Shown: positions 45,721-54,722 of the stretch, piece after piece
How positions within the stretch are numbered: position 1 is the first letter of the stretch
Layout: each line of letters opens with the position of its first letter
Source: Maribacter polysaccharolyticus
GTDB taxonomy: Bacteria > Bacteroidota > Bacteroidia > Flavobacteriales > Flavobacteriaceae
Length of the DNA: 64,000 nt
Direction of reading: 5' to 3'
Assembly (NCBI RefSeq): GCF_028882255.1
Contig: NZ_JARBUY010000002.1
Coordinates: 322,342 to 386,341, forward strand
Made by a program: the position numbers and the translations under genes
Notes under the pieces: model-generated
The model's database searches: none
Told to the model about the DNA's origin: nothing
What the model saw: only the letters and a program-made list of their open reading frames with translations

Positions 45721-46971
45721 TTACGATTCACTTGTTTTTTTGATGTGCTTATTATCCATATCTGCCAACTTTTCTTTTAAAATCGCCATATCATACTCTA
45801 CTTTTTTGCTTATGATTTTAGCGTAATGTTGCGTGGTCCGCAAATTTTTATGACCTAACATTTTACCCACAGTCTCTATTGGCACCCCATTAGAAAGAGT
45901 AACCGTAGTAGCAAATGTATGCCGAGCGAGGTGTGTCGTTAGATTCTTTTCTATGCCACAAAGGTTCGCTATTTCCTTTAGGTAAGCATTGGATTTCTGG
46001 TTGCTCAAAACGGGAAGTACACATTCTCCATTGACAACTTTAGGATGGTTTTTATACTTTTCTAAAATAGCTTCTGCAGTGGGTAAAATTGGAATACCCA
46101 ATTTCGATTTTGTTTTGGTACGCTCGGCCTGAATCCATAAACTACCATCAATATGGCGAACGATATTATCCTGATTCAACTTTTGCACATCAATATAGGA
46201 AAGTCCGGTGTAGCAACAGAATACGAACATGTCACGTACTACATTTAGACGATCGCCTTCTATTTCTTTTTCTTTTAAGTCTTGTAGTTCCTCTTTGGAA
46301 AGAAAATCACGCTCCACAGTTTTAAATTGAACCTTGTAGTTATAGAATGGATCTTTGGATATCCAGTCATTGGCGACTGCCATTCGGATGATTTTTTTAA
46401 AATTGTTGACATATTTCAAAGCCGAATTATGATTGCAGGCTTTGGTTATTTTTAAAAAGTACTCGAACCCTTTAATAAACCTTAAATTGACATCACGAAC
46501 TGGAACATCGTCCTTCCGGTATTCGGTCCTTAAGAACTCTTTCACATGTTTTTCGGTGGTGTGATATCTCTTCCAAGTACCAAGGGCAAATTCAACCCCG
46601 ACCAATTTTTCCATCTGCAGGTTATGTTCTTCAAAGAGCTGTACCAGCATTTTAATTTTTTCTCCTTTGCCTACGTAAAGGTTTTTTATGTCCGAAGAGT
46701 TAAAGGGTCTGCCTTCGTCAACAAGTCGAGCATGAATCTTATTTATTTTGTTTCTGACAGCATCTAAATATGAATTCAATTCGTTTGCTTCGAGGTTCGT
46801 TCCGCGGGTTTTTCCCGTTCTGGCATTCCATTTTTCAGGATCAACTTTACGGGAAATACTCAATTCGCTACGTTGCCCATTAACTGTCAAACGCAGGTAT
46901 ATTGGTACTTTCACGTCTTTTTCAAAATGTTTTCCTTTGAGGTAAAATAACTGTGAGAAAGAATGGCTCAT
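45721..46971 (-). CDS. Tyrosine integrase of element A, ArgI replaced
   Basis: 416 residues. It has a Bacteroidetes-type arm-binding domain (1-95), a SAM-like domain (100-205) and a catalytic domain. His347 and Arg350 (THLARHTF), His374 (LGHKN) and nucleophile Tyr383 (QHYAKI) are present, but the first catalytic Arg is Ser258 in YTGLSYIDV, where XerC-like enzymes have TGLR. The same Ser replacement is known in the IntDOT integrase of CTnDOT (established knowledge). It lies immediately inside the tmRNA junction and reads away from it, as expected for an ssrA-targeting integrase. Confidence 0.93.
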   Translation of the reverse strand: MSHSFSQLFYLKGKHFEKDVKVPIYLRLTVNGQRSELSISRKVDPEKWNARTGKTRGTNLEANELNSYLDAVRNKINKIHARLVDEGRPFNSSDIKNLYVGKGEKIKMLVQLFEEHNLQMEKLVGVEFALGTWKRYHTTEKHVKEFLRTEYRKDDVPVRDVNLRFIKGFEYFLKITKACNHNSALKYVNNFKKIIRMAVANDWISKDPFYNYKVQFKTVERDFLSKEELQDLKEKEIEGDRLNVVRDMFVFCCYTGLSYIDVQKLNQDNIVRHIDGSLWIQAERTKTKSKLGIPILPTAEAILEKYKNHPKVVNGECVLPVLSNQKSNAYLKEIANLCGIEKNLTTHLARHTFATTVTLSNGVPIETVGKMLGHKNLRTTQHYAKIISKKVEYDMAILKEKLADMDNKHIKKTSES

Positions 46972-47150
46972 TTTAAATATCTTTTTAACAGAAATAAAGG
47001 TACAAAAAAGGAAAATACAAGTTTCATAATTAACATTATATCAGTTAATTACAAGGAAATCGGTGAGTGTTTTTTTAATTAAAAAGTACTCACCGAATAG
47101 GTCACATAAAATACGGTTTCAAAACGATTTAAATGAAACCGTATAAAATG
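46972..47150. other. Element A right-end non-coding region (integrase promoter and arm sites)
   Basis: No gene. It contains the integrase promoter region on the minus strand, CGGTGAGT near 47061 (inverse of the arm motif), the TACTCACCGAATAGGT arm copy (47087-47102), and a perfect 10-bp inverted repeat ATACGGTTTC/GAAACCGTAT (47111-47144). Confidence 0.5.
47087..47105. repeat. Element A right arm repeat
   Basis: TACTCACCGAATAGGTCAC, matching 25831-25849 at 18 of 19 positions, in the same orientation, near the other end of element A. Confidence 0.65.
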
Positions 47151-47185
47151 AAAAACCCTGTTAATCATACGATTACAGGGTTTTT
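47151..47185 (-). terminator. tmRNA terminator supplied by element A
   Basis: Perfect 11-bp stem AAAAACCCTGT / ACAGGGTTTTT with a 13-nt loop, 23 bp beyond the tmRNA 3' end on the minus strand. It lies inside element A, so it replaces the displaced host terminator. Confidence 0.85.
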
Positions 47186-47207
47186 AAATAGTTTTGGTAC
47201 TATTCTA

Positions 47208-47221
47208 GTGGAGCCGGAGGG
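47208..47221. repeat. attachment-site copy 3 (tmRNA 3' end/element A junction)
   Basis: GTGGAGCCGGAGGG, corresponding to the acceptor stem and start of the T-arm of tmRNA. It is the intact target half; copies at 18195 and 25758 mark older or distal junctions. Confidence 0.8.
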
Positions 47222-47604
47222 AGTCGAACCCTCGTCCAAACAAGCAATTACAAAGCTTTCTACATGTTTAGTTTCCAATTGGTTTTCGATATGTACCTGA
47301 CCGGAAACAGCCTAATACATACTTAGCTTCTTAAGATTTTTGTGCCACTAGCGAAGCCTTAGTGGCCTTATATCGACATTTATGGTGCTCCTTATTGAAT
47401 CGCCGTCGACAGAGGCTATTCAGGAACATCTCGCTTTCCCGCCTTGCGGGAACGAGGCTAAATCCTACTGTAATTCAGATTAAGCGGCAAGAGCGTAATT
47501 ATTTTCGCCAATTAAAAGTGTGGAAAATGAGATTAACGAGCTGTATCCCAGCGCTCGACATGCTTACATTGCCATTGGTCTCGCTGTCAAAACCGGTCGG
47601 CCCC
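47209..47604 (-). ncRNA. ssrA: Transfer-messenger RNA
   Basis: 396 nt on the minus strand. The 5' end GGGGCCGACCGGTTTTGACA and the 3' end CGGCTCC pair to form the acceptor stem, with discriminator A at 47209; CCA is not encoded. The T-arm GGGTTCGACTCCC is adjacent. The tag ORF at 47480-47509 reads GENNYALAA then TAA, the usual Bacteroidetes tag. It rescues stalled ribosomes. Its 3' end is the integration target for elements A and B; element insertion leaves the mature RNA intact. Confidence 0.97.
47480..47509 (-). other. tmRNA tag-peptide reading frame
   Basis: Resume codon GGC followed by codons for GENNYALAA and stop TAA. The ending ALAA is the expected proteolysis signal. Confidence 0.95.
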
Positions 47605-47957
47605 TTCAATGAGATAGGCTCGCTTTGCGGGCCTTGATCAAATTTATCCCACCATGGCGAGAATATTTTGAACTCAATGATTTTTTTCAAAGAACTATTC
47701 CAAACCAACCTCGAAAAGAACCTAGCTTTCAAGTGCTTTGAGAAGTTGGGCGTTACCCCTTGAAAGCTGTCGCTTTATCGGGGTCGGGCTTTCGGGGGTA
47801 CACGGTACCCACCTCAATCCCTAACGCAGCCTACCGTCATTTGCATTTTGGCAGGCAAGGCAGCAAAGGTAACATTTATATGTCAATGCCCATAAAAGTT
47901 TGCGTACCCATTCTATTCGGCTTATTTTAGAACAAATTTTATACCAAATTCAAATTT
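47605..47957. other. Divergent gap upstream of ssrA with a possible structured element
   Basis: 353 bp with no ORF of note. It carries the ssrA promoter on the minus strand and the start region of the dehydrogenase gene on the plus strand. A potential RNA-like fold is listed at 47750-47827. Confidence 0.4.
47750..47827 (-). ncRNA. Candidate structured RNA or REP-like element
   Basis: On the minus strand an outer stem GCGTTA/TAACGC encloses two hairpins: GGGTAC/GTACCC with a 3-nt loop, and GAAAGC/GCTTTC around CCCGACCCCGATAAAG. I recall similar intergenic sequences (GAAAGCCCGACCC) in other Flavobacteriia, but cannot name the family. It could be a repeat, an attenuator or a small RNA. Confidence 0.35.
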
Positions 47958-49163
47958 ATGCGATTCGGAATCATTCAAGAACGTAAAAACCCACCAGATA
48001 GGCGTGTTGTCCTCGCTCCAGAGGCCTGCCAAAAAGTCCTTGCGACCTATCCCAAAGCGGAAATAATCGTCGAACCTTCCCCCATAAGGGTGTTCGCCGA
48101 TAAGGAATATCAAGAAGCCGGTATCCAAGTTGCTTCAAAAATGGAAGACTGCGATGTGCTGTTGGGGGTAAAGGAAGTGCCCATTGCGAACTTGATCCCG
48201 AACAAGAAGTATTTTTTCTTTTCCCATACGATCAAAAAGCAACCCTACAATAGAAAGTTGCTTCAGGCCATTCTTGAAAAGAATATCGAAATGTACGATC
48301 ATGAAGTCATTACCAATGAAAAGGGAATGCGCTTGGTGGCCTTTGGTAGGTATGCTGGTATTGTGGGCGCTTACAATGGTTTTCGTGCATACGGACTAAA
48401 ACATGGATTGTATACCATGCCCAAAGCAGCGGAATTGGCCGACCGGCAATCCCTGATAGCGGAATTGCAAAAAATACCTTTGCCCAATATCAAAATTCTG
48501 TTGACCGGAAAGGGTAGGGTTGGCAATGGTGCCCGTGAAATGTTGTTGGGCATGAACATGCGAGAGGTTGCCGTGGAGGAGTATCTCGATGGGGACTTTG
48601 AAGAACCCGTATTCTGTCAAATCGATGTATTGGATTATAACCAACGAAAAGACGGCACCTCGGGCATTGAGACCGACTTTTTTAAAAATCCGCAAGAATA
48701 CAAATCCAACTTTTTTCGATTTGCCAAAGTGACCGATTTTTTTATCGCTGGCCATTTTTTTGGTGATGGTGCCCCATTTTTGTTTACTCGTGAAGATGCC
48801 AAGCATCCAAAATTCAGGATAAATACCGTGGCCGATATCAGTTGTGATATCGATGGTCCCGTAGCGTGTACCTTAAAGGCATCGACCATAGCCGATCCTA
48901 TTTATGGGTACGACCCCCAATCCGAATCCGAGACCGATTATAAAGGGGACAAGGCCATTGCGGTTATGGCCGTGGATAACCTTCCGGCCGAATTGCCCCG
49001 CGATGCCAGTGGAGGGTTTGGGGAGGCTTTTGTGGCCCACGTCATACCGGCTTTCTTTAATGATGACAAAGATGGGATACTAGAGCGCGCCCGAATGACC
49101 GCAAATGGGAAATTGACGCCACGCTATGCCTATTTGCAGGATTTCGTGGATGGGAAGGAGTAA
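47958..49163 (+). CDS. Saccharopine/alanine-dehydrogenase-like NAD(P) oxidoreductase
   Basis: 401 residues. The N-terminal AlaDH/PNT-like domain begins RFGIIQERKNPPDRRVVLAP with the Arg and Lys typical of lysine-forming saccharopine dehydrogenases and alanine dehydrogenases. A Rossmann motif GKGRVGNG (Gly184-Gly191) follows, then DISCDIDGPVACTL, which resembles LYS1-type enzymes. It probably oxidises an opine- or imine-type amino acid derivative with NAD. It is a monocistronic core gene just outside element A, divergent from ssrA. Confidence 0.85.
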   Translation: MRFGIIQERKNPPDRRVVLAPEACQKVLATYPKAEIIVEPSPIRVFADKEYQEAGIQVASKMEDCDVLLGVKEVPIANLIPNKKYFFFSHTIKKQPYNRKLLQAILEKNIEMYDHEVITNEKGMRLVAFGRYAGIVGAYNGFRAYGLKHGLYTMPKAAELADRQSLIAELQKIPLPNIKILLTGKGRVGNGAREMLLGMNMREVAVEEYLDGDFEEPVFCQIDVLDYNQRKDGTSGIETDFFKNPQEYKSNFFRFAKVTDFFIAGHFFGDGAPFLFTREDAKHPKFRINTVADISCDIDGPVACTLKASTIADPIYGYDPQSESETDYKGDKAIAVMAVDNLPAELPRDASGGFGEAFVAHVIPAFFNDDKDGILERARMTANGKLTPRYAYLQDFVDGKE

Positions 49164-49239
49164 TGCAGGAATCATACAGAAACCAAGGCATTGATCGATC
49201 GGCACCTTAAGAATACGTTTTACCAGTAATGGGCCTTCC

Positions 49240-50061
49240 CTATTTCAAGGTATTCACCGTCTTTCTAAGTAGAACTAAATTGGTCAATAGTTTTTCCAAA
49301 TGATCTAAATGAAGCATATTGGCACCATCGCTCTTGGCATTTGCCGGGTCAAAATGGGTTTCCAAAAAGAGTCCATCGACTCCAGTGGCAATTCCTGCCC
49401 GGGCTATGGTTTCGATCATGTCGGGCCGTCCACCGGTTACACCGGAAGATTGGTTGGGTTGTTGTAGGGAGTGGGTTACGTCCAAGACGACCGGTGCATA
49501 TTGCTTCATCGTCGGTATTCCCCTAAAATCGACGATCATATCCTGGTATCCGAACATCGTTCCCCGATCGGTAAGCATCACCTGTTCGTTTCCGGAATCC
49601 GTTACCTTTTTAACGGCATGTTGCATACTTTCCGGACTCATGAACTGTCCCTTTTTAAGGTTTACGACTTTTCCTGTTTTTGCGGCAGCAACGACCAAAT
49701 CGGTCTGGCGTACCAAGAATGCCGGTATCTGGAGTACATCAACATATTCCGCAGCCATATGTGCATCTGATATTTCGTGGATATCGGTAACCGTTGGCAC
49801 CTCGAAAGTCTCGGATACTTTGCGTAATATCCTCAATGCCTTTTCATCACCTATACCGGTAAAGGAGTCCACCCGGCTACGGTTCGCCTTTTTAAAACTG
49901 CCCTTGAAAATATAAGGGATTTCGAGTTTATGGGTAATCGCTACGACCTTTTCGGCTATGCGCAAGGCCATATCCTCACCTTCTATGGCGCAGGGTCCCG
50001 CAAGCAGGAAGAAATTGTCGTTGGTTGTATATTTCAATTGGGGAATCGATCCTAATTTCAT
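49240..50061 (-). CDS. kdsA: 3-deoxy-D-manno-octulosonate-8-phosphate synthase
   Basis: 273 residues, the normal KdsA length. Signature segments are LLAGPCAIEGEDMALRIA, KGSFKKANRSRVDSFTGIG, PTVTDIHE and VTHSLQQPNQSSGVTGGRPD. It condenses phosphoenolpyruvate with arabinose-5-phosphate to make KDO-8-P for lipopolysaccharide. The Asn in KKANRS is the residue that distinguishes metal-independent KDO8PS; I infer that type. Cytoplasmic, monocistronic. Confidence 0.96.
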   Translation of the reverse strand: MKLGSIPQLKYTTNDNFFLLAGPCAIEGEDMALRIAEKVVAITHKLEIPYIFKGSFKKANRSRVDSFTGIGDEKALRILRKVSETFEVPTVTDIHEISDAHMAAEYVDVLQIPAFLVRQTDLVVAAAKTGKVVNLKKGQFMSPESMQHAVKKVTDSGNEQVMLTDRGTMFGYQDMIVDFRGIPTMKQYAPVVLDVTHSLQQPNQSSGVTGGRPDMIETIARAGIATGVDGLFLETHFDPANAKSDGANMLHLDHLEKLLTNLVLLRKTVNTLK

Positions 50062-50182
50062 GCCTTAAATATTATGGGGCAAAGATACGTGTTTTTGTTA
50101 CTCGAAAATATTTCTAGAATGTTCTCAAAATCAATTCATTAAGAATTAATGTCGTTTTATGACGAACTATGGAAAATAGCAG

Positions 50183-50190
50183 TATCTTTG
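50183..50190 (+). promoter_or_regulatory. -7 box of typA
   Basis: TATCTTTG matches TAnnTTTG, 35 bp upstream of the typA start. Confidence 0.5.
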
Positions 50191-50225
50191 CGCGCTGCAA
50201 ATGGCCGCGCATTTAAATATAAGTT

Positions 50226-52025
50226 ATGTCGACAACAAAGAATATCGCGATAATCGCACACGTAGACCACGGTAAGACGACCTTGGTAGATAAAATTATG
50301 CACCATTGTCAATTGTTCAGGGACAATCAGGACACTGGGGAACTGATCCTGGATAATAATGATTTGGAACGTGAACGTGGAATAACCATTGTATCAAAGA
50401 ACGTTTCCGTAACCTATAAGGGTACGAAAATCAATATCATCGATACTCCCGGTCACGCCGATTTCGGGGGTGAGGTAGAACGTGTTTTGAATATGGCCGA
50501 TGGCGTACTCCTGTTGGTCGATGCTTTTGAAGGGCCCATGCCGCAAACACGATTCGTATTGCAAAAAGCGATAGACCTTGGCTTGAAACCCTGTGTGGTG
50601 ATCAACAAGGTGGATAAGGAAAATTGTACCCCTGAGGAAGTACATGAAAAAGTATTTGATCTGATGTTCGAATTGGGCGCAGAGGAATGGCAATTGGATT
50701 TCCCAACCGTTTATGGTTCCGCAAAGAACAATTGGATGAGCGAGGATTGGAAAAACGAAACCGATTCCATTGAGCCTTTATTGGATATGGTCATTGAACA
50801 TGTGCCAACCTTTGAGACTAAAGAGGGGAACACCCAAATGTTGATTACCTCGTTGGACTTCTCTTCCTTTACGGGGAGGATTGCCATCGGAAGATTGCAA
50901 CGTGGAAGTCTTAAGGAAGGACAGCAAATTTCCTTGGTAAAACGCGATGGGAGTATAGTAAAATCGAAGATCAAAGAGTTGTTTACTTTTGAAGGTTTGG
51001 GAAGGATCAAGGTGAAGGAAGTGGCTACAGGGGATATCTGTGCCATAGTCGGACTTGAAGGTTTCGAGATCGGGGATACCATTGCCGATTACGAAAACCC
51101 TGAGGGTCTAAAGACCATTGCCATTGATGAGCCTACCATGAGTATGTTGTTCACCATTAACGATAGTCCGTTTTTCGGGAAGGATGGTAAATTCGTCACA
51201 TCGAGACATATTAAGGAACGTCTACAAAAAGAGTTGGAAAAGAATTTGGCCTTACGGGTCGAAGAGACCGATAGCGCCGATAAATTCATGGTGTTCGGCC
51301 GGGGGGTATTGCATCTTTCCGTATTGATCGAGACCATGAGAAGGGAAGGTTATGAATTGCAGATAGGTCAGCCCCAAGTGATCATAAGGGAAATCGACGG
51401 TGTAAAATGTGAACCGGTTGAACAATTGACCATCGATTTACCCGAGGATGTTTCCGGTAAAGCCGTTGAAATGGTATCCATTCGAAAAGGGGAAATGACC
51501 AGTATGGAAGCAAGAGGTAGCCGTATGCATTGTGAGTTCATTATTCCTTCAAGAGGAATTATCGGTCTGCGAAACCAATTATTGACCGCTACGGCAGGTG
51601 AAGCCATCATGGCACATCGATTTTTTGAATATCAACCCATGAAAGGGGATGTACCCCAAAGACAGAATGGTTCTTTGGTTTCTATGGAAACTGGTAAGGC
51701 GATTCCTTATTCCATCGATAAATTACAGGATAGGGGCAAGTTTTTCGTCGATCCGGGAGAAGATATTTATGAAGGACAGGTCATCGGTGAAAATTCACGT
51801 GGCGATGATATGACCATCAACATTACGAAAACCAAAAAACTTTCAAACGTACGTTCGTCAGGAGCTGATGATAAGGCAAAAATCGTACCTGCCATCAAAT
51901 TCTCTTTGGAAGAAGCCTTGGAATATATTCAGAAAGATGAATATGTTGAGGTGACCCCGAACTATTTACGACTTCGAAAAATCTACCTTAAAGAGGTAGA
52001 TAGAAAACGGTATAAAATAGCTTAA
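50226..52025 (+). CDS. typA: Ribosome-associated GTPase TypA/BipA
   Basis: 599 residues, normal for the family. The GTPase motifs are G1 AHVDHGKTTL, G2 RGITI, G3 DTPGHADFGG and G4 NKVDKE. Domains II-V follow, including the BipA-specific C-terminal region (SRGIIGLRNQLLTATAGEA). It acts on 70S ribosomes in ribosome assembly and stress adaptation. It is followed by a strong terminator. Confidence 0.97.
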   Translation: MSTTKNIAIIAHVDHGKTTLVDKIMHHCQLFRDNQDTGELILDNNDLERERGITIVSKNVSVTYKGTKINIIDTPGHADFGGEVERVLNMADGVLLLVDAFEGPMPQTRFVLQKAIDLGLKPCVVINKVDKENCTPEEVHEKVFDLMFELGAEEWQLDFPTVYGSAKNNWMSEDWKNETDSIEPLLDMVIEHVPTFETKEGNTQMLITSLDFSSFTGRIAIGRLQRGSLKEGQQISLVKRDGSIVKSKIKELFTFEGLGRIKVKEVATGDICAIVGLEGFEIGDTIADYENPEGLKTIAIDEPTMSMLFTINDSPFFGKDGKFVTSRHIKERLQKELEKNLALRVEETDSADKFMVFGRGVLHLSVLIETMRREGYELQIGQPQVIIREIDGVKCEPVEQLTIDLPEDVSGKAVEMVSIRKGEMTSMEARGSRMHCEFIIPSRGIIGLRNQLLTATAGEAIMAHRFFEYQPMKGDVPQRQNGSLVSMETGKAIPYSIDKLQDRGKFFVDPGEDIYEGQVIGENSRGDDMTINITKTKKLSNVRSSGADDKAKIVPAIKFSLEEALEYIQKDEYVEVTPNYLRLRKIYLKEVDRKRYKIA

Positions 52026-52027
52026 CG

Positions 52028-52062
52028 AAAAAACCCGAACATCATGTTCGGGTTTTTTTTTG
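52028..52062 (+). terminator. Terminator after typA
   Basis: Stem AACCCGAACAT / ATGTTCGGGTT with a 1-nt spacer and a long T-run, just after the stop codon. Confidence 0.9.
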
Positions 52063-52124
52063 TCAAAATTTGAAAGGTTCTTCGTCTTGGAACGACTGTA
52101 CTTTTTCAATCTAAAATATAACGG

Positions 52125-53024
52125 ATGAAAGTATTGATAGCAGGCTTGCTCACAACGGTAATCGTTTTGAATTCATGTAAGGAGCAACCCAAAGCCCAAA
52201 AGCAGGTGACCCAAGAAACGAACAAGGAAATGGTTAAGGATTTTAGGGTACCCGAATCATGGGTCGATAACCGTGTTTCCAAAGCGAAGGCGAAACTTGA
52301 AAAAACAGAGGCAGGCAAAATCGTTTGGGCAGCCATGGAAGCACATGGCGGATTGAAAAATTGGTATGGCAATGGGGCATTGGCTTTTCGATTCAATTAC
52401 CAGCCCCTGTCCGGAAGTACACAACGGGACAGTTATCAAGTATTGGATGTGTGGCGCAATAGGGCCGTTCATACCAGCGCTACGGACCCTAGTGCTAAAT
52501 ATGGTTGGGATGGGGAAACAGCTTGGGTACAGGCCAAGGATTCCACTGCCTTTGCTTACGATACCAAATTTTGGGCATTGACACCTCTATATCTAATGGG
52601 CCATCCTTTTGTTTTGGATGGGGAAGGGGTTATTTTGGAATTGTTGCCAGAAACGACCTATAAAAACAAGGCCAATGATGTGGTAAAAGTAACTTTCGAG
52701 GCAGGAACGGGTGATGCTCCGGATGACTATTATATTTTACAGTTTGACAAAGAGACGCATGAATTGACGGCAACTCGATATATAGTTTCTTATCCGGAAT
52801 ATTTCAAGGATGGGGGGCACAATCCCGAAAAATTCATGGAAGTGGGGGAGCTGGTTGATGTAAGCGGGGTTCTATTGCCAAAAGAACTGAAAACCCATTG
52901 GACGACCAAAGAAGGAACGCAAGGTGAATATATTACACAAATCGATATTACCGATATGCATTTTGTAAAAGATATTGGGGAGGATTTCTTTGCGGTCCCT
53001 GAAAATGCAACCCTTATTGAATAA
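52125..53024 (+). CDS. Exported lipoprotein, DUF6503-like
   Basis: 299 residues. The lipoprotein signal is MKVLIAGLLTTVIVLNSC (Cys18). The mature part resembles LolA/DUF6503-type beta-barrel lipoproteins of Flavobacteriia: AHGGLKNWYGNGALAFRFNY, ATDPSAKYGWDGETAWVQ, KLTFE-type strands and VPENATLIE at the end. It is probably a periplasmic or outer-membrane lipid-binding protein (inference). It ends in a bidirectional hairpin shared with the convergent kinase gene. Confidence 0.8.
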   Translation: MKVLIAGLLTTVIVLNSCKEQPKAQKQVTQETNKEMVKDFRVPESWVDNRVSKAKAKLEKTEAGKIVWAAMEAHGGLKNWYGNGALAFRFNYQPLSGSTQRDSYQVLDVWRNRAVHTSATDPSAKYGWDGETAWVQAKDSTAFAYDTKFWALTPLYLMGHPFVLDGEGVILELLPETTYKNKANDVVKVTFEAGTGDAPDDYYILQFDKETHELTATRYIVSYPEYFKDGGHNPEKFMEVGELVDVSGVLLPKELKTHWTTKEGTQGEYITQIDITDMHFVKDIGEDFFAVPENATLIE

Positions 53025-53043
53025 GGGCTTTCCCCAAGCCCTT
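53023..53043. terminator. Bidirectional terminator
   Basis: Perfect 8-bp stem AAGGGCTT / AAGCCCTT with a 5-nt loop between two convergent genes. It is followed by T-rich sequence on the plus strand. Confidence 0.8.
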
Positions 53044-53832
53044 TTATTTTACTTTGGTTTCCGTGATGGGATATTCCACGACAAAATCCTTGGGGGCCTT
53101 GTGCATGGCGGCTGCTGCAGCACCGATAATTCCGGCCTCATTGCGTAATTCGGCTGGGATGACAGGCGTTTCAATGGTTATTCGGTGTTTGAATTGATCG
53201 TATTTTTTAGAGGTGCCACCACCCAGTATGATGAGGTCCGGGGCGGTTAGAAGTTCTACCAGTCCTAAAAATACATTAAAGCGCTTACCCCATTTATCAT
53301 AACTGAGGTCTTCACGTTCCTTGGCGGCAGCGGAGGCCCAGGATTCTATTTTCATGAATTTCTTGTACGGGATATGGCCCAGTTCAATATTGGGGATAAG
53401 TTCCCCATCATAGAACGCCCCACTACCGAGGCCGGTGCCGATGGTAATCATCATGACCAATCCCATTTTACCTTTACCGGAACCATAGTTCATGGTGGCA
53501 TATCCTGCAGCATCGGCATCATTGATCACGGTTACCGGAAGCCCCGTGGCGTTGCTGAACAATTCTTGTGCATTGACCCCTAACCATTTTTTGTGCAAGT
53601 TACCCGTAGATTTGCAGATTCCTTTTTTTATTACCGTTGGGAATCCTATTCCAATAGGTCCTTTGTGGTTGAAATGGTCCACGATTTCTTTCACCACTTT
53701 GGCCATTTCCTTGGGTTTTCTTGAAGGAGGGGTCGGGATCCGATGTCGTTTGGACAACATTTCACCTGTTACTGAATCTACCAAGGCCCCTTTCATTCCG
53801 GAACCTCCAATATCTATACCAAGAACTACCAT
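53044..53832 (-). CDS. ppgK: ROK-family polyphosphate glucokinase
   Basis: 262 residues. The ATP/polyphosphate-binding loop is LGIDIGGSGMKGALVD; NDADAAGYA carries the catalytic Asp, and GTGLGSGAFYDGELIPNIELG is the ROK signature. The KWLGVNAQ and LYQFKH-type C-terminus matches PpgK enzymes, which phosphorylate glucose with inorganic polyphosphate or ATP. The usual ROK zinc-binding Cys cluster is absent, as in PpgK. Cytoplasmic. Confidence 0.92.
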   Translation of the reverse strand: MVVLGIDIGGSGMKGALVDSVTGEMLSKRHRIPTPPSRKPKEMAKVVKEIVDHFNHKGPIGIGFPTVIKKGICKSTGNLHKKWLGVNAQELFSNATGLPVTVINDADAAGYATMNYGSGKGKMGLVMMITIGTGLGSGAFYDGELIPNIELGHIPYKKFMKIESWASAAAKEREDLSYDKWGKRFNVFLGLVELLTAPDLIILGGGTSKKYDQFKHRITIETPVIPAELRNEAGIIGAAAAAMHKAPKDFVVEYPITETKVK

Positions 53833-53925
53833 GTGTGCAATTTGTGTTTCGTTCGCAAATTAATAAAAAGAATCGGCTATAGAAAAAGAGCTTTCATGTA
53901 ATGTGGGCCAAATGATAGAACTACA

Positions 53926-53956
53926 AACAAAAAAAAGGGCTCTAAGCCCCTTTTTT
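53926..53956 (-). terminator. Terminator of the 53960-54268 gene
   Basis: Stem around AAAGGGCTCTAAGCCCCTTT with T-runs on either side, just past the minus-strand gene stop. Confidence 0.65.
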
Positions 53957-53959
53957 CTG

Positions 53960-54268
53960 TTATTGGATCATTTTTAGTCCGATAATGGTATTTACGGCAA
54001 ATTCCTCATCTAGTTCATCGGTCTCGGTCTCGGAAATATATTCTACACTGAATAATTTCCCTTTATACGTATCGTCGGTCAAGTCATGACTTTCAAGCGC
54101 TTCTTCGGAAACATGTTGAAATTCAATGGAAAATCCGTCGGAATCGATAAAATGGTATAGACCATCTTCATAGCCATCATAAGTAGCGGTTATTTTTTCA
54201 GATTCCTGTACGGTGGCCCCTCCGAGGCCGGTAACGATCAAAAGCAAGGTTATAAAAATTGTTTTCAT
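53960..54268 (-). CDS. Small exported acidic protein
   Basis: 102 residues. A signal peptide (about 1-21, ending GGATVQE) precedes a very acidic, beta-strand-rich domain (ATYDGYEDGLYHFIDSDGFS, SETETDELDEEFAV). There is no recognised family and no Cys. Monocistronic, divergent from the large gene at 54723. It is likely a periplasmic protein of unknown role. Confidence 0.75.
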   Translation of the reverse strand: MKTIFITLLLIVTGLGGATVQESEKITATYDGYEDGLYHFIDSDGFSIEFQHVSEEALESHDLTDDTYKGKLFSVEYISETETDELDEEFAVNTIIGLKMIQ

Positions 54269-54722
54269 GATAATAGGTATTGATTTATAATTGAACTGAA
54301 TGTAACTTTAGGTCTGTATAAAGTCAGGCTCCCAACCGGTAGTCTAACTTTGTTAGAGGAATCTACCTCACCGTGTAATTAAAAAGGAAGGGGATACGAA
54401 TAGGCTTATGGGCTAAAAAGGCAACTCCCAACACCCGGTTTTTTTCAATAAAACAGGGCGGTATCGAAGTGCGTAATAGACTACCTGATGATAGGTAGGA
54501 TCCTATTGGTTCCATACGGTATCAAAAGCAAAATTAGTGATGCTTTTGCACAACAAATGAAATACTTTTTTTTGATTTTCAATAGTTTTTTAGCTTTTTT
54601 TTATACATTGATATAGTGTTGTAAATAATTGTAATATAGTGGGTTATTGTCTTTTTTTTGGGTGTGGGGCCTTGTTGGTGGCTTATGTGTTGAAATAGGC
54701 ACTATCTTTAGGCATCTTTAAT
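54269..54722. other. Intergenic region upstream of the phosphohistidine/ATP-grasp gene
   Basis: 454 bp without a gene. It holds an 8-bp inverted repeat CAAAAGCA/TGCTTTTG (54523-54548), very T-rich DNA (54560-54660) and a -7-like box TATCTTTA (54703-54710) 13 bp before the start. That is close for a promoter and suggests a very short leader. Confidence 0.45.

Noticed and set aside
45563-45826. 87-codon plus-strand ORF after the small membrane protein
   Set aside because: Overlaps the 3' end of the integrase gene on the other strand and contains the 45594 inverted repeat; no protein-like features.
47362-47637. 91-codon plus-strand ORF
   Set aside because: It lies antisense to the tmRNA gene and its 5' flank; the ncRNA explains the sequence.
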